From positions 1-43,008 of the IMG/VR virus record IMGVR_UViG_3300021961_000195: 43,008 bases of DNA. One strand, given 5' to 3'. The translations under genes were made by a program, and so were the position numbers. Positions 38,400 to 43,008 of the stretch are shown here, piece by piece. Positions within the stretch are counted from its first letter, which is position 1. Each line of letters begins with the position of its first letter. A model generated the notes under the pieces. That model did not search any database. It worked only from the letters and a program-made list of their open reading frames with translations, and was not told where the DNA came from. Origin of the DNA: a virus.

Positions 38400-40231
38400 C
38401 TCCTTGTAATCAGCCCTTCTTCGTCAATCTCAATGAATCCCTTTTTCCGCAGCTGGTTCTTCACGTCGTAGATCGCCTGCTTGCGGTTGGACAGGAACTC
38501 GCTGCAGGCTTCCTTCCATTCCGCCACGCTGATCGGCGTGTTGTTTGGCCGCACATCGCACAGCACTTCAAACGCCCGCTTGGCATTCCCGCTCAACCGG
38601 CCCTTCGGCCCTTCAACCACGGTGTCCGGCTCCACAACGCAGCTGGTTTGCTCGTCGCCATCCTCGTCTAAGCCCACCACGACCGGGCGCAACTTGAACC
38701 CGACGGGTGCGCCCATCTCCACGTCCCGCTGCTTGCTGGCCGTCACCCGCCCCTGGTCTACCTCCAGTTCCGTGTCGATCGCCCCGAGCAAGGCGCTGGA
38801 TCCCCGCGCCCCGGCACCTTTGTTCTTGCCGCTGTGATGAATCACCAGCACGCACGCCCCGGTGGATTCGATCAAAGCGGCGATGGCGGAGTTGAACGCG
38901 CCCACGTCCTGCGCGGAGTTCTCGTCCCCGCCCATCAATGCTCTTGCGAGGGTGTCGATCACGATCAGCACCGGCTTCTCCGGCAGTTCCGCAATCAACT
39001 GGCCCAGTTCCTGCCGGCCCGGTTTCTCCCTCAGATTGAAGGCGGCGTTGACCACGTAGAGCGGCACGTCCTTGTTGCCGTACTTCTGGCGCAACGCCTT
39101 GGCCCGCTTCACCAGCCCGCCAGCGCCCTCGTAAGCCAGGTGCAGCACCAACCCGGCGTGGGTCTTGGCGCCCATCCACGGCAGCCCTGCAGCGACGTGG
39201 TAGCCGATGTCGAGGAACACAAAGGTCTTGCCCTCAGACGGGGCGCCGTAGCCGACCGCGTAGGACGCCTTCTGCAGCAGCCCCTTGACCAAATACCCCG
39301 GCCCCTTCCGTTCCGTGTTGGCGAAGTCCGAAAGGCGCTGGGCTTTCGTGCTAGGTTTTGGCGCGATCGTGCTAGATTTTGGCGCGATCGTGCTGGATTC
39401 TGGCACGACAGGGAAGTCGTCCGGCAACGCAGCCGCCACGCCAGGCTCGTTTTGCCCATAATTGTAGGCGTTATCCACTTTAACGCCTAATTCATTGGGC
39501 GTCCACGGTGGGCTGCAACGGTCATTCCACTCAGTCAGCAGCTCCAGCGCCTGCTCCTTAGACACCCCAAGGTCGCGCAGCCCGCAAGCCACGGTGAAGG
39601 TTCTGGCGTCACCCCCCTGCCCTTCGACCGCGCCTTCCTGCTTCGCCAGCCACTCCCTTGCCCGCTCCGTCACCGAAGGCGGAGCATCCGGCACGTTCAC
39701 GTCTACCGGCCGTTCACGTTTCGTGAACTCGCCCAGTTTCTGAACAAGTGCGGTCGGGGCCAACGCTATTGGATTGTCGCGCCGGACAGAATAAACGGTG
39801 CCGTCGATGTCACTTCCAGGCGCCACCACGTACCCATTTGTGGAGCGAACGTCAAGTCCTTTTCCAAGCGACTCGACTCCGTTGGGCACTCCGGGGTGAT
39901 TGTCGGGTAGCCGGTAGAACACGTGACGCCCACCCGTTGGAGTCTCCGTGACGAAGGTGGCCGGTAAATCCATCGACATGCGTAGAAACTCGAAGGCATC
40001 ATCGCCTCCCTTCTTGGTGTCAATGTCGATGACCAGCAGCCCTTCGCAATGAATGCCGATGTTGGCGTTGGGCCACTTGTCGTGCCACCACGGGGCCAGG
40101 TGCTGCGTGACGTTGGTGGCCTTCTTCGGCCAGTCCTTGACCAGCGGCGGCGTCTTTTTGCCGGGCGCGATGGGGAAGACCTTGAAGCCGCGTGCGGCAA
40201 GCCCGAGGGCGGTGTCTAGTTTGGTGGTCAC
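38390..40231 (-). CDS. Bifunctional primase-polymerase / RepA-type helicase
   Basis: A 613-residue fusion. The N-terminal Prim-Pol domain (AEP superfamily) has catalytic Asp69/Asp71 (VIDIDTKKGG) and His103 (GGRHVFYRLP). A linker at about residues 275-295 is built from three copies of a 21-bp repeat (PESSTIAPKSSTIAPKPST). The C-terminal RecA-like helicase (RepA/AAA_25 type) has a Walker A at 329-336 (GAPSEGKT), Walker B (VLIVIDTLARAL) and VIHHSGKNKGAGARGSSALL. It should prime and unwind DNA for the adjacent polymerase. The GTG at 40231 overlaps the polymerase stop (GTGA); a longer frame overlapping that gene is rejected. Confidence 0.92.
   Translation of the reverse strand: MTTKLDTALGLAARGFKVFPIAPGKKTPPLVKDWPKKATNVTQHLAPWWHDKWPNANIGIHCEGLLVIDIDTKKGGDDAFEFLRMSMDLPATFVTETPTGGRHVFYRLPDNHPGVPNGVESLGKGLDVRSTNGYVVAPGSDIDGTVYSVRRDNPIALAPTALVQKLGEFTKRERPVDVNVPDAPPSVTERAREWLAKQEGAVEGQGGDARTFTVACGLRDLGVSKEQALELLTEWNDRCSPPWTPNELGVKVDNAYNYGQNEPGVAAALPDDFPVVPESSTIAPKSSTIAPKPSTKAQRLSDFANTERKGPGYLVKGLLQKASYAVGYGAPSEGKTFVFLDIGYHVAAGLPWMGAKTHAGLVLHLAYEGAGGLVKRAKALRQKYGNKDVPLYVVNAAFNLREKPGRQELGQLIAELPEKPVLIVIDTLARALMGGDENSAQDVGAFNSAIAALIESTGACVLVIHHSGKNKGAGARGSSALLGAIDTELEVDQGRVTASKQRDVEMGAPVGFKLRPVVVGLDEDGDEQTSCVVEPDTVVEGPKGRLSGNAKRAFEVLCDVRPNNTPISVAEWKEACSEFLSNRKQAIYDVKNQLRKKGFIEIDEEGLITRRCE
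39347..39409 (-). repeat. Three tandem 21-bp repeats in the primase-helicase linker
   Basis: Units at 39347-39367, 39368-39388 and 39389-39409, each beginning CGTGCT; the third has diverged. They encode a seven-residue unit of the type STIAPKS, a flexible Ser/Pro/Lys linker between the primase and helicase domains. Copy number may vary between phages by slippage. Confidence 0.88.
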
Positions 40232-42249
40232 TTGCCGTATCGCTCCATGATCCCGCAGTCCGCATGCAACGGAAACCCTGCCGCCCATGCCGGCGGGGTT
40301 CGCATGTGGCGCTCCATATCTATTTTAGTTGCACCTGAATCAGCAAGTGCAACTTCCAAATTACAGTCGTCATGCGTGTGCAAAACGATCGGATAGCCTT
40401 TTGCGTCCAGCGCCAGCATCACTTCCGCCAACAGGTCACGACATGTGCCTTGAATAATATTATTGAACAGACTGCCGCCGTAGGTGCCGATGCGCGCCCA
40501 GTTGCTGGTGTTCTTCGGGTCATGGATGATCTTGCCCTTGCGCCGATCCTCCTGACTTGGCACGGTCATGTAGGTCAACTGCGGCCCGAACTGCCCTTCC
40601 AGAATCTTCGGATACGGATAGCAGATCGCCCGACCAGAGGGTAGCAGGCACCACAGAAACGACCCGACCATGCGGAACTTGGCTTGTCTGCCGGGGTAGC
40701 CGCACTCGCGTATCGTGTCCGGATTCTTGACGGCGGCAATGGCGGCGTTCTGGATGTCGTACCACACGCCCTTGATGCGGGGGTGCGCATTGCGCCACGC
40801 TTCCTTAAACTTGTCCGCTTCCGCGTCCGGCACTTTCACCCCGTATGTCTTGGCCATAACGTGAAATGACCCGACGCCGCCTTGATAGCCGAAGGCCAGT
40901 TCCGACACTTTACCAACCTGGCGTTCCTCTGAGGGGTTCTTGACCGACTCAACCGGGACTCCGAACATCCGAGCATACGCAAGTTCATAAATACCCGGCC
41001 CGGTTTTATTGTCCGCTGCCCTGAAGGCGTCCAGCTTCCAGCTTTCACCAGCGAACCAAGCCTGGCCACGGCCTTCGACGTTGGCAAAATCGCCCGATAT
41101 GATCCGTTTGCCCTTTGGCGCAACGAAAAAACTTCTAAGGCAACTGGACACCACACTGAGCGGAGGACCGTATATCGCGTCAATCGCATCATGCTCTCCC
41201 TTCCGGACGTGTTCAAGGATCCGTTCAACCGCCTCGGCCTTCGGCATGTTGCGCGGCAGGTTGTGCGTCTGCACTGCGCGCCCAGCCCAACGTCCGGTGC
41301 CGGCGCCGTGGTATTGATACATGTTGCGCAGCCGGCCGTCTTCGCCAGCCTGATTCAGCATTACGTTGAACTTGGCGTTGCTGGCTTTTCCGGCTTCTTG
41401 GCGGAGCGTAAGCACCCGTCGAGCGTCAGGCCCGACAGCAGGATCGTCCAGAAGGTCGACCACATCCTGCTTGGCGAGGCCGACGAGGGCACGTTCGCAC
41501 CCGTTGTTAGCGAGCCATTCCTTGATCGGCCCCAGCGCCGTGCAAGTTGTCGCTGCGCCATCTGTCGCCTTCGCCATTTCGTCATCGTAGCGTTCCTTCA
41601 TGGTGTCGGCCAGCTTGACCGCAGCCTTGGCGCTGGGGATGTCGATCTGCACGCCACGCTGGTTGATTTTATAATCCAGCAACCAGACCTTGCGTTCCTT
41701 GGCGGACAGGGGCATCAACCGCTTGCGCGTGGCGCGTTCGACTTCCACGTCAGTTTTGCAATACTCATACAGGCGCGCTTTTTTCTCCGGCTCGTCCCAC
41801 CACACCAGGGGCTTCCCCGGCTTGCTGCGCGGGCGGCACATGCGCAGCATCAAAGCGTAACCTTCCGTGTCCTTACGAACGTGCAGTCCGAGCGCCATCG
41901 CCGCGTCTTCCAGTCTGCCAGGCAGCCCCATCGCGTAGCCAAGAGCCATTGAGCAGTAACCCTGTTCAATCCGCATCTCTGGCCAGCCATATTTGACGGC
42001 GACCTGGTTGTTCAGTGCAATTTCAAACGGAAAGTTCCACGCCGTTACCGCGCCGCCAGCAGCAATGTGTTCATACACCCGCGGCGGGCATGGCTGACCG
42101 GGCACCCACAATTCGACTGGCTCGTCGTTAAACGCATAGGCTCCGCACCATATGTCAGTTGTCGAATGGCGACTGTAGTTCCACAGCCCGACCTCTTTCA
42201 AGTCAAGGACGCTGCGGGTTTCCCAGTCCAGTGCGAGTGAATCAGTCAA
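40228..42249 (-). CDS. Family A DNA polymerase with 3'-5' exonuclease
   Basis: A 673-residue replicative polymerase. Exonuclease motifs: LALDWETRS at the front (Asp/Glu pair, residues 5-13), AWNFPFEIALNN (exo II) and YEYCKTDVEVERA (exo III). Polymerase motifs: ISGDFANVEGRGQ (motif A), ERQVGKVSELAFGYQGGVGS (motif B with Arg, Lys and aromatic pair) and VLHTHDDCNLEV (motif C). These differ from textbook E. coli Pol I in the way of podophage polymerases. The ATG at 42249 is followed at its far end by a GTGA overlap with the primase gene. It replicates the phage genome. Confidence 0.95.
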   Translation of the reverse strand: MTDSLALDWETRSVLDLKEVGLWNYSRHSTTDIWCGAYAFNDEPVELWVPGQPCPPRVYEHIAAGGAVTAWNFPFEIALNNQVAVKYGWPEMRIEQGYCSMALGYAMGLPGRLEDAAMALGLHVRKDTEGYALMLRMCRPRSKPGKPLVWWDEPEKKARLYEYCKTDVEVERATRKRLMPLSAKERKVWLLDYKINQRGVQIDIPSAKAAVKLADTMKERYDDEMAKATDGAATTCTALGPIKEWLANNGCERALVGLAKQDVVDLLDDPAVGPDARRVLTLRQEAGKASNAKFNVMLNQAGEDGRLRNMYQYHGAGTGRWAGRAVQTHNLPRNMPKAEAVERILEHVRKGEHDAIDAIYGPPLSVVSSCLRSFFVAPKGKRIISGDFANVEGRGQAWFAGESWKLDAFRAADNKTGPGIYELAYARMFGVPVESVKNPSEERQVGKVSELAFGYQGGVGSFHVMAKTYGVKVPDAEADKFKEAWRNAHPRIKGVWYDIQNAAIAAVKNPDTIRECGYPGRQAKFRMVGSFLWCLLPSGRAICYPYPKILEGQFGPQLTYMTVPSQEDRRKGKIIHDPKNTSNWARIGTYGGSLFNNIIQGTCRDLLAEVMLALDAKGYPIVLHTHDDCNLEVALADSGATKIDMERHMRTPPAWAAGFPLHADCGIMERYGK

Positions 42250-42255
42250 AGCAGA

Positions 42256-43008
42256 TCAGCCAAGCATGTAGGCTGAGATGACTTCGGCCGCGACCTGCGG
42301 GACAATCGCGTTGCCGTAGGCGCGCAGGCGTCCCACTCTTGCGGAAGCCCCATGAGCCAGCGGGAATGTGCCGGGTTCAACTGGCCGCCACTTTCCATCC
42401 CGGCAGTGGAGCCAGTCAGCATTTCGCCAGTGGCCGTTAGTCGGGCCGGGCCTTCCACATTCTTGACCAACTCCTGATTGCCCAACTCCGTCGAGCGATC
42501 CCCGCCCCGTTTCCTGAAACTGTCCACGGACGGGGTTTGCCAGTGGCCCAACTGCGTCGCGCTGTGCAGCGTGTCCGGTCTGCCGTGATGTGCCCCCGTG
42601 CTCTCGCTGTCCTCCCGCCGTGGTGTCGGCCACCCCGCCAACGTGCCCAGCTGCGTGAGACTGCTGCCGGTCATGTCGGGCGTCATCGTTCCCGCCCGTT
42701 TGCCGTCCGTTGCGGATGGCGTTGTCCACCCCGCCAGATGCACGGCCCTGCCTAGCTGATCGTGGCGGTTGCGATCCTCCACACATTTCCAAGTATCGGG
42801 GTCGCTGGAATCCTTGTGGTCCCTCGCGCTCGGCGTCGGCCACGAACCACAATCGTTGACGGATATGCGGCGCCCCGAAGCCCGCAGCAGGGATACCGGC
42901 CGCTGCGAAGGCGTAACCGATTCCTTCCAGGTCAGCTTAAACAAGGTCGAGCCAGCCGTGGCGGATCGCTGCTTCAACCTGTTCACCAAAGACGACCGCA
43001 GGTTTGCA
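42256..43008 (-). CDS. DNA (cytosine-5-)methyltransferase, C-terminal part (continues from base 1)
   Basis: The rest of the C5-cytosine methyltransferase begun at 520-1. Seen here: FGAPHIRQRLWFVAD (motif VIII-type region), a variable target-recognition stretch with a Gly/Gln/His-rich composition, and the ending RVGRLRAYGNAIVPQVAAEV (motifs IX-X), all in the frame that stops at 42256. The part at 42813-43008 duplicates 1-196. In this copy A at 42939 changes Gln132 (CAA) to a TAA stop, so the copy read alone would be truncated after residue 131. The intact left copy lacks it. Another open frame (42246-42989) covers the same DNA but lacks these motifs. Confidence 0.9.
42813..43008. repeat. Right copy of the terminal direct repeat (contig overlap)
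   Basis: Duplicate of bases 1-196 with one mismatch at 42939 (A, versus G at 127), which creates an in-frame stop in the methyltransferase. See the left copy for interpretation. Confidence 0.97.

Noticed and set aside
42246-42989. Minus-strand frame of 247 residues starting MVNRLKQRSATAG
   Set aside because: The methyltransferase C-terminal motifs lie in the other frame ending at 42256. This one is open only by composition, although its longer run is favoured by the TAA created at 42939.
1-43008. Diversity-generating retroelement as in BPP-1
   Set aside because: The gene layout recalls BPP-1, but I see no reverse transcriptase frame and no paired template/variable repeats near the fibre genes.
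1-43008. CRISPR array, tRNA genes, integrase or transposase
   Set aside because: No regularly spaced repeats, tRNA-like cloverleaf or recombinase motifs were noticed; the tRNA check was by eye only.

Overview
The window is one complete genome of a short-tailed (podovirus-type) double-stranded DNA phage, read as a linear contig whose ends overlap. Bases 1-196 recur at 42813-43008 with a single mismatch, and one gene (a C5-cytosine DNA methyltransferase) and one leftward operon run straight across the junction, so the unique circular length is 42,812 bp. The gene order terminase small subunit, HNH, terminase large subunit, T7-type head-tail connector, scaffold, capsid, tubular tail proteins A and B, internal virion proteins, tail fibre and lysis genes, opposed by a leftward replication arm, resembles the BPP-1/Bcep22-like podoviruses of Betaproteobacteria. 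High GC, a heptosyltransferase-like gene and an M15 endolysin fit a Gram-negative proteobacterial host; the exact host is inference. I see no integrase, RNA polymerase, reverse transcriptase, CRISPR array or tRNA gene. Transcription therefore probably depends on host sigma70, and a lytic lifestyle is likely but not proven.

Leftward arm (9900 down to 1, continuing from 42812 down to 36465). A strong sigma70-like promoter near 9465-9436 opens a very tightly packed run of small genes, most joined by 4-base ATGA/GTGA or TAATG/TGATG overlaps. They include several peptides of only 26-50 residues. A second promoter near 7842-7814 is flanked and interrupted by copies of a 9-bp repeat, CGATTACCG. The run then encodes a RuvC-like resolvase, a nucleotide diphosphohydrolase-type domain protein, a metallophosphoesterase, a GIY-YIG-type protein, an SNF2-type helicase, a Cas4-like nuclease and a DUF2815 single-strand-binding-type protein. 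After an intrinsic terminator come the C5 methyltransferase (spanning the ends), a family A DNA polymerase, a primase-polymerase/helicase fusion, an MT-A70 adenine methyltransferase, a PAPS-reductase-like protein and an FmdB zinc ribbon. This arm replicates, processes and probably modifies the phage DNA.

Rightward arm (10065 to 36496). Packaging genes come first (10065-13011), then the connector and small head genes. An unusual insert follows: a SAM-dependent methyltransferase, a Bbp19-like protein and a family 9 glycosyltransferase lie between connector and scaffold. The capsid gene sits between two UUCG-loop intrinsic terminators and has its own promoter and a structured leader in which two GCCCCC hexamers can each pair with its Shine-Dalgarno sequence. 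Small virion proteins, a head-fibre-like protein, tail tube proteins, ejection proteins (27275-30496 is the largest gene), two fibre-like proteins and a six-gene lysis cassette complete the arm. The two arms converge and overlap by 32 bp near 36480.

The 9901-10064 divergent region holds promoters, a palindrome over the start points and a large imperfect inverted repeat, and is the likely early/late control point. Function calls rest on motifs and remembered family resemblance; no database search was run.
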